The notes under the pieces are model-generated. The model saw only the letters and a program-made list of their open reading frames with translations, was not told the origin of the DNA and did no database searches. This document shows, in pieces, positions 1-7,263 of a stretch of 19,600 nucleotides of DNA (position 1 is the stretch's first letter; each line of letters opens with the position of its first letter). The stretch is from CBFDBF01 sp050287965. Lineage in GTDB: Bacteria; Pseudomonadota; Gammaproteobacteria; Chromatiales; Chromatiaceae. A program made the position numbers and the translations under genes. The DNA lies in the NCBI GenBank assembly GCA_050287965.1, contig JBNKCX010000007.1, positions 1-19,600 of the forward strand. Direction: 5' to 3'.

Positions 1-241
1 CCGAGTGGTAGGCGGCGGCCATAAGCGCGCACCCCCCGAAAGCGAAGATGACTATGTTGCCATGCAGCGTGCGCAAATGAGCGAAGGTCAGATAGGGGTT
101 GTTCAAAGCAATGCCCGGCCAGGCCAGCTCTGCTGATATATAGACGCCCAGGAGGGAGCCCGCGGCAAGATAGGCAATGGCCATGATGACGAACCAGCGT
201 ACGATGCTGTGGTCATAATTCTCTTCCTGTGTGGTTTCCAC
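1..241 (-). CDS. ccoN: cbb3-type cytochrome c oxidase subunit I, N-terminal part (partial)
   Basis: Only the first 80 codons lie in the window; the gene runs off the left edge. CcoN is the haem-copper catalytic subunit of the high-affinity terminal oxidase in the inner membrane, reducing O2 to water and pumping protons. The translation shows a first membrane helix (about residues 15-35), then YLTFAHLRTLHGN and IVIFAFGG. These match the CcoN pattern (LTFGRLRPLHTN, VIFAFGG) that carries a haem-ligand histidine. I chose the GTG at 241-239 because AAGAGG lies 7 nt upstream; the nearby ATG is out of frame and the next in-frame ATG would cut into the first helix. It lies 72 bp downstream of the DUF2157-like gene on the same strand. 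Seen: motif and start. Inferred: that it begins a cco operon continuing to the left. Confidence 0.85.
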   Translation of the reverse strand, partial: METTQEENYDHSIVRWFVIMAIAYLAAGSLLGVYISAELAWPGIALNNPYLTFAHLRTLHGNIVIFAFGGCALMAAAYHS

Positions 242-313
242 GTAATTCCTCTTTTGTTTTTGTTGTTAGAGGACCCCTGGTTCTTTCAGCGGCCACTGTG
301 GCATAAGGGCAAA

Positions 314-1345
314 TTATACAGTTCTTTCCGACAGCAACTCTCTCAACGGCAAGGGCAGACGGTTTCTAACTGTTGTTGTTATTTCCTTTTCGTGTTTTTG
401 CCAAATCACGCCCAGGTAAATTATGCCTAAACCGATTGCAGTTAACGCGATAGGGAACAGCCAGCTGTCTCTGAATACTTTGTCCGCAAGATGTCCTAAA
501 TATATCGAGCAGCCTATGGCTCCGAAAACCACGAACACCCGGCGAACGATTACAACGCCAACCCCGATAAGGATCAGATTGACGCAGCAGTATATGAATT
601 TTGAAAGTTCGCTATCGGAATGCTGAGACGTCATTCCGCCCCAGAAAGCCATGACGCCAAATAAATAGAGCCAGAAAGCGTAATCGCCGGATTTCGCGGA
701 ACGAATATCCACCCAGAAAGCAAAAAGAGTCATTGCAAGACCAAAGTACATCGATACCAAGGCGCGCAGTTCAAAATCAGGCCGTCCTCCCGCCAGCATT
801 GCCGCAATGTCCATAGACATATACCAAAGTGTCACTGCGATAGGCAGTTGAAGGAAAGGGTAGCGGTAAGACCATGCGATAATTGCACCGATAGCCAGGG
901 TCCCAAGTTCCAAATAGAGCCAATGCCATTTGATATAGCGATGATATTCGCGGTATACGGTGTCATCCGGCCACCAACCCATGGCTTGTTGAAGGCCGTA
1001 AATGGCCAAAGGAGTCAATGCCACTACAAAGGTTGCGCAGATGCCAGCGGGTATTGCGAGCCCCTTTTTTTGAAAATTATCGGCAAGTTTGAATCCTACT
1101 ACCGCATATGCCAAAGAGATAAAAAAGATGCCCCATCCGCCGAAACGTTCCCAACCAAGATTCATGAATAGGGTCATTGCTCCAATGGCGATCAATCCTC
1201 CCATATAATAAAGGACATGGGTGAAATCGAAGCTTGGCCCGATGGAGGGTGAGGTCTTTAAGAAATCAAATAGCCTGTCGGATTGTTCTTGGGAAATAAT
1301 CCTCTCTTTAACAGCTAAATCGAGTTTCTTCTTTGTTATTTTCAT
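314..1345 (-). CDS. DUF2157-like multi-pass membrane protein
   Basis: This 343-residue protein has a short soluble N-terminus (about residues 1-40) with the pattern of DUF2157 proteins, a helix containing IISQEQSDRLFDFL, followed by about nine or ten hydrophobic segments from residue 43 to 316. The C-terminal tail is short and basic. No catalytic motif is visible and the family's function is unknown; it should sit in the inner membrane. There is no good ribosome-binding site before the ATG at 1345. The gene is clearly more AT-rich than the genes from aroF onward and shares this with the ankyrin gene next to it. It precedes ccoN on the same strand, but 72 bp separates them and a common transcript is not shown. 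Family assignment is from memory of the N-terminal pattern and topology. Confidence 0.65.
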   Translation of the reverse strand: MKITKKKLDLAVKERIISQEQSDRLFDFLKTSPSIGPSFDFTHVLYYMGGLIAIGAMTLFMNLGWERFGGWGIFFISLAYAVVGFKLADNFQKKGLAIPAGICATFVVALTPLAIYGLQQAMGWWPDDTVYREYHRYIKWHWLYLELGTLAIGAIIAWSYRYPFLQLPIAVTLWYMSMDIAAMLAGGRPDFELRALVSMYFGLAMTLFAFWVDIRSAKSGDYAFWLYLFGVMAFWGGMTSQHSDSELSKFIYCCVNLILIGVGVVIVRRVFVVFGAIGCSIYLGHLADKVFRDSWLFPIALTAIGLGIIYLGVIWQKHEKEITTTVRNRLPLPLRELLSERTV

Positions 1346-1532
1346 CTATAGAGAATATCAATAAAAAACCAAGTCAGAGTTAACCTTATCCCTATTCGCC
1401 TTTCCCAATTTATAAAAAATGCGGGATTTCCTGTTTTCGCCATGCAACACAATTGTCCATTTCGCACCCGCTTGTTGTGAGAGCTCGACGATATCCGTGT
1501 GGCCTCCTCGTATAGATGTGTCCCCTTCGTTT

Positions 1533-2570
1533 CTATTTATTATGAAAAACGATCACTGTGCCTTTTGACAACCTAAGGCCCTGTTGCTCTATTTTGCCTT
1601 CGCCCAGAAATGTTACGTCGCCCATGGTCCAGCGCCCGCTAACTCCCGATAACTGCATGTTGCCGGAGCTTTTAACGCTTGAAGACTCGACCGGATATTT
1701 GAGCATCATCGGGAAACCTCCTTCCAGATAGGCAAATCCCGCAGTTGTCGGATCAGCGCCGTAGTTTTTCTGTAAGTTTGAGTACGTCAAAAGCGAGTCA
1801 TTGTTAATTACCTCGATAGCCAGGTCATCTGACGGAAGCAATATGCTCAGTACATTCGTCTTCATGGAGTTCATGGCCACGTCGAAGGGTGTTTCGTCAT
1901 CCTTGTTTTTTATGGTTTTGTCAGCGCCCTTGTTAATAAGAAGCGAAGCAATTTCATTGTGGCCGTTGTGGGCGGCCAGATGAAGCGCGGTGTTGCCCGG
2001 TCCGAACAAAGCATTTGGGTCCGCCCCTTCGGAAAGAAGAAATTCCGTCATTTCGATGAAATTCAACATTACCGCAACATGCAGCGGGGTGCTTCCGTCC
2101 TTACCTATGAAATTAGGGTTTGCCTTAAAGTCTATTAACAGGCCGGCGGCCGGGACACTGTTGTACTGTGCCGCCATTCGCAAAGGTGTGGCGCCGTCTT
2201 TGTTGCTGGCGTCTACTGCGGCGCCGTTTTTCAACAGCAATTCACAGGCATCGATATGTCCCTTTGCCGCGGCATAAAACAATGGCGTTTCACCGGATGG
2301 GAGTTTTGTGTCGGCGTTCGCGCCTTTCGCAAGAAGCAGGGCGATTATTTCGGTTTTCCCGGAAAGCGCGGCTTTGTGGATCGGTGTCAGACCCGAATCG
2401 TCAACGGCATTGATATCGGCGCCTTTCTCGATCAGTTGAGTTATCGCGGAAATATCCCCTGCTTCGATTGCTTCAGACAGGGAATCCGACCGGGCAGTCT
2501 GTGTCAGGAACAGACTGCCGGCTAAAACGAGACAAACACTAAGGGAGAAAGTGTGAAACGAATATCTCAT
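1533..2570 (-). CDS. exported ankyrin-repeat protein
   Basis: The 345-residue product begins with a signal peptide (basic MRYSFH, hydrophobic core to about residue 22, likely cleavage near TARS-D at residue 28). About seven ankyrin repeats follow from residue 30 to 245, shown by recurring G-TPLH-AA, GH-EI---LL and GA--N/D units. The last 100 residues are not ankyrin and I do not recognise them; they are rich in short beta-like stretches. The repeats suggest a periplasmic protein-binding role, with the partner unknown. AAGGAG lies 9 nt before the ATG and supports the start. The gene is more AT-rich than the aroF-to-rRNA part of the window. The promoter-like box at 2585-2613 abuts its ribosome-binding site but points the other way. 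Confidence 0.85.
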   Translation of the reverse strand: MRYSFHTFSLSVCLVLAGSLFLTQTARSDSLSEAIEAGDISAITQLIEKGADINAVDDSGLTPIHKAALSGKTEIIALLLAKGANADTKLPSGETPLFYAAAKGHIDACELLLKNGAAVDASNKDGATPLRMAAQYNSVPAAGLLIDFKANPNFIGKDGSTPLHVAVMLNFIEMTEFLLSEGADPNALFGPGNTALHLAAHNGHNEIASLLINKGADKTIKNKDDETPFDVAMNSMKTNVLSILLPSDDLAIEVINNDSLLTYSNLQKNYGADPTTAGFAYLEGGFPMMLKYPVESSSVKSSGNMQLSGVSGRWTMGDVTFLGEGKIEQQGLRLSKGTVIVFHNK

Positions 2571-2584
2571 GTCATTATCTCCTT

Positions 2585-2613
2585 ATGACAGCCGCCTGAT
2601 GGGGGAATATGCT
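2585..2613 (+). promoter_or_regulatory. promoter-like box shared with the argC leader
   Basis: ATGACA (2585-2590) and TATGCT (2608-2613) are separated by 17 bp. The spacer is nearly the same as that of the strong promoter at 11560-11588: both contain TGACAGCCGCC, two variable bases, AT, one variable base, then GGGGAATAT. It points toward aroF, more than 300 bp away, and lies directly upstream of the oppositely oriented ankyrin gene. Its -35 and -10 are poorer than those of the argC copy, so it may be weak or regulated. The similarity is seen directly; promoter function is inferred. Confidence 0.45.
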
Positions 2614-2805
2614 GTAGGCCTGAATATTGAAATATGCGGCCAGGAAGCGGGGAAGTAGGAATCAGGCGCTTCGCCCGGTGTTGGTAGCGATATTCCGTTT
2701 GCCGTGAATTGAAAACAGTATATTTCCTGTGGATTTCATCATGCAAGTGTCAGGGATTGGTGGCGTCGGAACAACGATGAGGCGGATGGGGCGGGATGTT
2801 CTCTC

Positions 2806-2877
2806 ATGCGGAGAAACTTGAGGTTTTTCGATGAAAATGATCCTTGGATCTTGTATGGATATGTAAACCTCGTATGA
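2806..2877 (+). CDS. possible leader peptide rich in aromatic codons, upstream of aroF
   Basis: This is an ATG-initiated ORF of 23 codons ending in TGA 51 bp before aroF. Five codons are aromatic: Phe-Phe at positions 7-8, Trp at 14, Tyr at 17 and Tyr at 19, so all three aromatic amino acids occur. A weak GGGA lies 9 nt upstream. A hairpin pairs 2811-2817 with 2823-2829 inside the ORF, and a second pairs 2878-2883 with 2890-2895 just after the stop. Neither is followed by a T-run, so a classical attenuator is not proven. Leader peptides of this kind control phe and trp operons in enterobacteria; I infer a similar role here from composition and position only. It could be a chance ORF. Confidence 0.3.
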   Translation: MRRNLRFFDENDPWILYGYVNLV

Positions 2878-2878
2878 T
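2851..2878 (+). promoter_or_regulatory. aroF: alternative sigma70-like promoter for aroF
   Basis: TTGTAT (2851-2856), a 16-bp spacer and TATGAT (2873-2878) would start transcription about 40 bp before the aroF ATG. The -10 matches consensus at five of six positions and the -35 at four. It overlaps the end of the small leader ORF, so if this is the main promoter the leader-peptide idea fails. Confidence 0.3.
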
Positions 2879-2928
2879 ATTAGATTGTCCTAATAGATAT
2901 GCCGTAGCTGAAGCCAACACCCAATCCC

Positions 2929-3987
2929 ATGACTGAACATAACCTTTTCAACACCAACGTCGCCGATGAGCGGATTCTCATCTCTCCCGCGGAACTGAAA
3001 CGCCATCTGCCCAATTCACCGGAGGGTGAGGAACTGGTATGGAATGCCAGGCAGACCATCAAGAAGATACTGACGCGGGAGGACAAGCGCCTGCTGGTGG
3101 TCACCGGCCCCTGTTCCATCCACGATGTGGATGCGGCCAAGGAGTATGCGAAAAGGTTGAAGGCGTTGCATGACGAGCTGTTAGACACCCTCTTCATCGT
3201 CATGCGGATCTATTTCGAGAAGCCCCGCACTACGGTTGGTTGGAAGGGGCTGATCAACGACCCCTATATGGACGATTCTTTCCGTATCGAAGAGGGTTTG
3301 CATAAGGCCCGTCAACTCCTTCTGTGGTTGACGGAAATGGGCCTGCCGGCGGCCACCGAGGCCCTGGACCCCATCAGTCCTCAGTATCTTTCCGATCTTT
3401 TCGCCTGGGCGGCCATCGGCGCGCGCACCACCGAGTCCCAGACCCACCGGGAGATGGCCAGCGGCCTCTCCATGCCGGTGGGATTCAAGAACGGCACCGA
3501 CGGCGGCCTGACGGTGGCGATCAACGCCCTGCAGTCGGTTTCCCAGCCCCACAGCTTTCTGGGTATTAATCAGCAGGGGCAGGTGACGGTGATCAAGACC
3601 ACCGGCAACGTCTGCGGCCATGTGATCCTGCGCGGCGGCAATCAGCCCAATTACGATTCGGTGCACGTGGCCCTCTGTGAAGAGGCGCTGCGCAAGGCGG
3701 GACTGCCGGAAAACATCATGATCGACTGCAGCCACGGCAACTCCAGCAAGAAGCCGGAGCTGCAGCCGCTGGTAGCGGAGAACGTGACCAATCAGATCCT
3801 GGAGGGCAATAAGTCCATTATCGGGATTATGCTGGAGAGCAATCTGAGCGCCGGCAACCAGCCCATTCCGGCGGATGTCAGCAAGCTCGAGTACGGTGTC
3901 TCGGTGACGGACGGCTGCATCGGTTGGGAGACCACGGAGAAGCTGCTGCGGGATATGGCGGCCAAGCTTTCCGCTGCCGACCGCTAG
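2929..3987 (+). CDS. aroF: 3-deoxy-7-phosphoheptulonate (DAHP) synthase, class I, AroF-like
   Basis: The enzyme condenses phosphoenolpyruvate and erythrose 4-phosphate to DAHP, the first step of the shikimate pathway, in the cytoplasm. The 352-residue length is normal for the AroF/G/H class. Visible motifs are GPCSIHD (residues 60-66, metal-ligand Cys62), EKPRTTVGWKGLINDP, GARTTESQ and GFKNGTDG. Also present are the remaining metal-ligand regions DCSHGNSS, MLESN and VTDGC. TEALDP-SPQYL and GINQ-GQV resemble the tyrosine-type AroF more than AroG or AroH, so aroF is used with reserve; feedback specificity cannot be read safely. The ATG at 2929 lacks a strong ribosome-binding site. It is alone on its strand, after a 358-bp gap with possible leader control and before a hairpin repeat, and it converges with hemL. 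Confidence 0.93.
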   Translation: MTEHNLFNTNVADERILISPAELKRHLPNSPEGEELVWNARQTIKKILTREDKRLLVVTGPCSIHDVDAAKEYAKRLKALHDELLDTLFIVMRIYFEKPRTTVGWKGLINDPYMDDSFRIEEGLHKARQLLLWLTEMGLPAATEALDPISPQYLSDLFAWAAIGARTTESQTHREMASGLSMPVGFKNGTDGGLTVAINALQSVSQPHSFLGINQQGQVTVIKTTGNVCGHVILRGGNQPNYDSVHVALCEEALRKAGLPENIMIDCSHGNSSKKPELQPLVAENVTNQILEGNKSIIGIMLESNLSAGNQPIPADVSKLEYGVSVTDGCIGWETTEKLLRDMAAKLSAADR

Positions 3988-3998
3988 TTAGGGTTTTG

Positions 3999-4015
3999 GT
4001 GGGGCAGGGCCCCAC
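3999..4015. repeat. GTGGGGC hairpin after aroF
   Basis: GTGGGGC (3999-4005) and GCCCCAC (4009-4015) form a perfect 7-bp stem with a 3-nt loop, starting 11 bp after the aroF stop codon. There is no T-tract on either side, so it is not a normal intrinsic terminator. It may be a REP-like element or a transcript-end stabiliser. Confidence 0.5.
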
Positions 4016-4038
4016 TCTACCGCTCACTTCCCTCCTGG

Positions 4039-4137
4039 CTTCCCCCGCAGGTGGGGGAAGGTTATACACTCCCTCTAACCCCCCCGTGGAAGGGGGAGAA
4101 CAGCATATGTCCCCCTCTCAGGGTGGACGACAGGGGG
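4039..4137. repeat. run of C-tract/G-tract hairpins between aroF and hemL
   Basis: Three hairpins follow one another: CTTCCCCC (4039-4046) with GGGGGAAG (4053-4060), CCCCC (4081-4085) with GGGGG (4092-4096), and CCCCCT (4111-4116) with AGGGGG (4132-4137). The units C-tract-GTGGAA-G-tract and CCCTCTCAGGG-GGA reappear at 11337-11439, so this is a dispersed repeat. It ends about 12 bp from the hemL stop codon. It has no gene and no mobility protein. Confidence 0.6.
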
Positions 4138-4149
4138 GTATGTCTAGCT

Positions 4150-5436
4150 TTAGCCGCAAATCTCCTTAAAGGCTTCTCCCGCCGCGGCGATGGTGGCGGC
4201 GATGTCGTCATCGCTGTGGGCGGCGGAGACGAATCCCGCTTCAAACGCCGAAGGGGCCAGGTAGACCCCTTTATCCAGCATGGCGTGGAAGAAGGCCTTG
4301 AACTGCTCCTGGTTGCAGGCGGTGGACTGGGCGAAATTGCTCACCTGTTCGGCATCGGTGAAGAAGATGCCGAACATGCCGCCCACCCGGTTGCTGGCGA
4401 GAGGGACGCCGGCATTCCGTGCCTGGTCGGTCAGGCCCTGCACCAGTTTCTCGGTCTTTTCCGTCAGCGCCCCGAAGAAGCCGGGGGCGGAGATCAGCTC
4501 CAGGGTCTTGAGGCCGGCGGTCATGGCCACCGGATTGCCGGAGAGGGTGCCGGCCTGGTAGACCGGACCGAGGGGAGCGATCTTCTCCATGATCTCCCGC
4601 TTGCCGCCGAAGGCGCCCACCGGCATGCCGCCGCCGATGACCTTGCCCAGGGTGGTGAGGTCGGGACGGATGTTATAGAGCCCCTGAACACCCCCGAGGG
4701 CCACCCGGAATCCGGTCATCACCTCGTCGAAGATCAGGACCGTACCGTATTGGTCGCACACCTCCCGCAACCCCTCCAGGAAACCGGGCAGTGGCGGGAT
4801 GCAGTTCATGTTGCCGGCCACCGGTTCCACGATGATGCAGGCGATCTGTTCCCCAACCTCGGAGAAGGTCTGTTTGACCTGATCCAGGTCGTTATAGTCG
4901 AGGGTAATGGTGTGCTCCGCCAGGGCCGCCGGGACGCCGGGAGAACTGGGCTCTCCCAGGGTGAGGGCGCCGGAACCCGCCTTCACCAGCAGCGAGTCGG
5001 AATGGCCGTGGTAGCATCCCTCGAATTTGACGATCTTGTCCCGGCCGGTGTAGCCCCGGGCCAGACGGATGGCGCTCATGGTGGCCTCGGTGCCGGAGCT
5101 GACCATACGCACCAGATCCATGGAGGGCACCAGCTCGCACACCTTGTCGGCCATGCGCGTCTCCAGCTCCGTGGGAGCGCCGAACGACAGCCCTTTCTTG
5201 ATCACCTCGGCCACCGCCGCGATCACCTCGGGGTGGGCATGGCCCAGGATCATGGGTCCCCATGATCCCACGTAGTCGATATAGCGCTTGCCCTGCGGGT
5301 CGTAGGTATAGGCCCCTTCGGCCCGGTCGATGAACACCGGATCGCCGCCGACTCCCTTGAAGGCGCGCACCGGGGAGTTCACTCCGCCGGGGATATGCTG
5401 CTGGGCCTGGGCGAAGAGCTCGTGGGAGCCGGTCAT
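4150..5436 (-). CDS. hemL: glutamate-1-semialdehyde 2,1-aminomutase
   Basis: HemL converts glutamate-1-semialdehyde to 5-aminolevulinate, the last step of the C5 route into haem and other tetrapyrroles; it is PLP-dependent and cytoplasmic. The 428-residue length is typical. The N-terminus has PGGVNSPVRAF. SSGTEATMSAIRLAR (113-127) and GCYHGHSD are the PLP-phosphate region, FDEVMTGFR holds the cofactor-ring Asp, and TTLGKVIGGGMPVGAFGG places the PLP lysine at residue 265. AAGGAG lies 7 nt before the ATG. The ATG overlaps the thiE stop codon (ATGA), which suggests translational coupling. The gene is last in the thiD-thiE-hemL unit; from memory the three are also neighbours in Pseudomonas. PLP is an obvious link between HemL and vitamin metabolism, but co-regulation is inferred. 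Confidence 0.97.
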   Translation of the reverse strand: MTGSHELFAQAQQHIPGGVNSPVRAFKGVGGDPVFIDRAEGAYTYDPQGKRYIDYVGSWGPMILGHAHPEVIAAVAEVIKKGLSFGAPTELETRMADKVCELVPSMDLVRMVSSGTEATMSAIRLARGYTGRDKIVKFEGCYHGHSDSLLVKAGSGALTLGEPSSPGVPAALAEHTITLDYNDLDQVKQTFSEVGEQIACIIVEPVAGNMNCIPPLPGFLEGLREVCDQYGTVLIFDEVMTGFRVALGGVQGLYNIRPDLTTLGKVIGGGMPVGAFGGKREIMEKIAPLGPVYQAGTLSGNPVAMTAGLKTLELISAPGFFGALTEKTEKLVQGLTDQARNAGVPLASNRVGGMFGIFFTDAEQVSNFAQSTACNQEQFKAFFHAMLDKGVYLAPSAFEAGFVSAAHSDDDIAATIAAAGEAFKEICG

Positions 5437-6077
5437 AGTCCATCTCCTTCTTGTTCGAAAAGTGCGTTGAAACGTTCGCAGGCGGCGCGAATGTCCGGTT
5501 GGCCGAACAGGCCGTGGATCACGGCCAGCATGTCGGCCCCCGCGGCCACCAGTGGGCCGCCATTTTCCGGGGTTATCCCACCTATGGCAACTATCGGGAT
5601 ATGCAGCAGGAGGCGGGCTTCCCGCAGCAGGGCGGGATCGGCCCGGACCGCATCCGGTTTGGTGTTGGAGCTGAAGAAACGCCCGAAGGCGACATAATCC
5701 GCCCCTTGCGCCTCGGCCGCCAGGGCCAGGTCCAAGCGGTTATAGCAGGAGACCCCGATCAGGGCCTGCGGCCCCATGGCCGCCCGGGCCTGGCGTATTC
5801 CGGCATCGTCCTTGCCGAGATGTACCCCGTCGGCACCGATGGTCGTCGCCAGTTCCAGGTCGTCGTTGACGATGAGGGGGACGGACCGGGAGCGGCAGAG
5901 TCCCAGCAGGGCGCCGGCCTCCTCCCGGCGGCGTTCCCGGTCCGTTCCCTTGTCGCGGTACTGAACGGCCCGGGCGCCACCGGCCAGGGCCTGCTCCACC
6001 TGGCGGATGATCCCCTCGCCGGAGGCCAGCTCGCGGTCGGTTATGGCGTAAAGGCCTTTAAAAGGTCTTCTGTTCAT
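5433..6077 (-). CDS. thiE: thiamine-phosphate synthase
   Basis: ThiE joins hydroxymethylpyrimidine diphosphate and the thiazole phosphate to give thiamine phosphate, in the cytoplasm. The 214-residue form starting MNRRPFKGLYAITDREL has the usual family length. Visible motifs are AVQYRDKGTDRE, LIVNDDLELA, GADGVHLGKDD, ADYVAFGRFF and IVAIGGITPENG, covering the TIM-barrel pyrophosphate and thiazole-phosphate sites. I chose the ATG at 6077 because it begins just before the first beta strand. A TTG at 6137 would add 20 residues and overlap the thiD stop. Neither has a good ribosome-binding site, so coupling to thiD is possible. The stop TGA overlaps the hemL ATG. No TPP riboswitch is visible before the operon. 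Confidence 0.93.
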   Translation of the reverse strand: MNRRPFKGLYAITDRELASGEGIIRQVEQALAGGARAVQYRDKGTDRERRREEAGALLGLCRSRSVPLIVNDDLELATTIGADGVHLGKDDAGIRQARAAMGPQALIGVSCYNRLDLALAAEAQGADYVAFGRFFSSNTKPDAVRADPALLREARLLLHIPIVAIGGITPENGGPLVAAGADMLAVIHGLFGQPDIRAACERFNALFEQEGDGL

Positions 6078-6133
6078 GTGGGCGGGTTTAGATGTAAGTA
6101 ACCGCTTACTCTCACGATATTCCTTTCCAGGCC

Positions 6134-6955
6134 TCAATCTTCCTGGGAAGGGCTGTTCCGCAAGGTATGAAGACGATCCGGCAGTGCCTGGCCCCGCCCC
6201 GGCCTTCTGGCGTGGGAGAGGCTCTCCCAGGTGTAGGCCTGGGCCTGCTTCACCGCCTCCACCATGGGGAGTTTCCGGGCAAGCAGGGCGGCGGTGGCGG
6301 AGGCCAGGGTGCAGCCGGAACCGTGATAGCTTCCCGTCAGCCGAGGCCAGTGCCAGACGTGCACGGAGCCGTCGCCGCAGAACAGGCGGTTTTCCACCTC
6401 CGTCCCCGCCTCATGGGCGCCGGTGATCAGCACATTGGTGCATCCCAGGGCCTGGAGTTTGTGGCCGCAGGCGTACAGATCCTCCTCGCCGGAGAGTCTC
6501 CGGGCCTCCAGGGAGTTGGGGGTGATCAACTCTACGCTGGGCAGCAGCCGACGGCGCAGGGTCTCTTCCAGATCCTTGCCCGCCAGCTCGGTACCGCCCC
6601 CGGCGGCCAGGACCGGATCCAGGACCACCGGGATCCCGGAGAACTCTTCCAGCAACCCGCCGAGCCTGGCGGCGATCTCCGCGGAGCCGATCAGCCCGAT
6701 CTTGATGGCCGCCACCGGCAGGTCATTCAGTACCCCCCGGGCCTGCTGTTCCACCAGCTCCGGATCCACCGGCTGCAGGCGTTGCACGTCGGTAGTGTTC
6801 TGGACCGTCAGGCAAGTGATAATCGTGGCAGCATGGCATCCATTTCCCACAATAGCCTCAATATCCGCCTGAATGCCCGCTCCTCCAACGGGATCATGGC
6901 CTGAAATAGAGAGAATTATGGGAATAATATGATTCTGTATTTGATTGTTGACCAT
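6134..6955 (-). CDS. thiD: hydroxymethylpyrimidine/phosphomethylpyrimidine kinase
   Basis: ThiD phosphorylates HMP and HMP-phosphate to HMP diphosphate, the pyrimidine substrate of ThiE encoded just downstream. The 273-residue protein has a ribokinase fold: SGHDPVGGAGIQADIE near the N-terminus binds the pyrimidine, LDPVLAAGGG lies mid-chain, LITPNSLEA follows, and YHGSGCTLASA near residue 230 is the ATP/anion-hole segment with the catalytic Cys. I chose the ATG at 6955. A GTG at 6961 has AAGGA 7 nt upstream and is a real alternative adding two residues. A TTG at 7000 is too far out. Downstream it runs directly into thiE. The upstream gap is AT-rich, with repeats described separately. Confidence 0.93.
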   Translation of the reverse strand: MVNNQIQNHIIPIILSISGHDPVGGAGIQADIEAIVGNGCHAATIITCLTVQNTTDVQRLQPVDPELVEQQARGVLNDLPVAAIKIGLIGSAEIAARLGGLLEEFSGIPVVLDPVLAAGGGTELAGKDLEETLRRRLLPSVELITPNSLEARRLSGEEDLYACGHKLQALGCTNVLITGAHEAGTEVENRLFCGDGSVHVWHWPRLTGSYHGSGCTLASATAALLARKLPMVEAVKQAQAYTWESLSHARRPGRGQALPDRLHTLRNSPSQED

Positions 6956-7000
6956 TATCACTATTCCGTCCTTAGAAATACCAATATATGTGTTAAACAA

Positions 7001-7121
7001 TGATATATGTGGTTAATTAATGCTTAATATAAGCTAATAAAACAAGTATAGTGGTTAAATTAACTCTAATAACGCCGATTCACCAAAAACGGGCCGATTT
7101 ATGGAATCCTCTCCGGAGAGG
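7001..7121. promoter_or_regulatory. AT-rich divergent gap with paired direct repeats and a palindrome
   Basis: The thiD-DUF5063 gap contains GTGGTTAATTAA (7009-7020) and GTGGTTAAATTAA (7051-7063), 42 bp apart start to start, about four helical turns. Between them is GCTTA-ATA-TAAGC (7022-7034). Further on is a perfect 14-bp palindrome CCTCTCCGGAGAGG (7108-7121). These look like protein-binding sites. I could not pick a confident -35/-10 pair in either direction, and 7122-7263 shows nothing else I can name. Confidence 0.35.
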
Positions 7122-7263
7122 GGCGGATGATCCCTTCCCGACTGTCCCAATGATACTGACCTTCTCGCCCGAAAACAGCCGGTATCCGGGGTCTCTCTTT
7201 GCATATGGCAAATCTCGACTAAACTGAATTTACTGACCTGTAGGTATTAGGTACACGAGGATC

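Noticed and set aside
4051..5265. 404-codon ORF on the plus strand opposite hemL
   Set aside because: It is an antisense reading of a GC-rich gene; the low-complexity Gly/His/Asp-rich product resembles no protein and hemL is certain.
6956..7080. TPP riboswitch before thiD
   Set aside because: The conserved CTGAGA and ACCTGA-type thi-box segments are absent on the minus strand.
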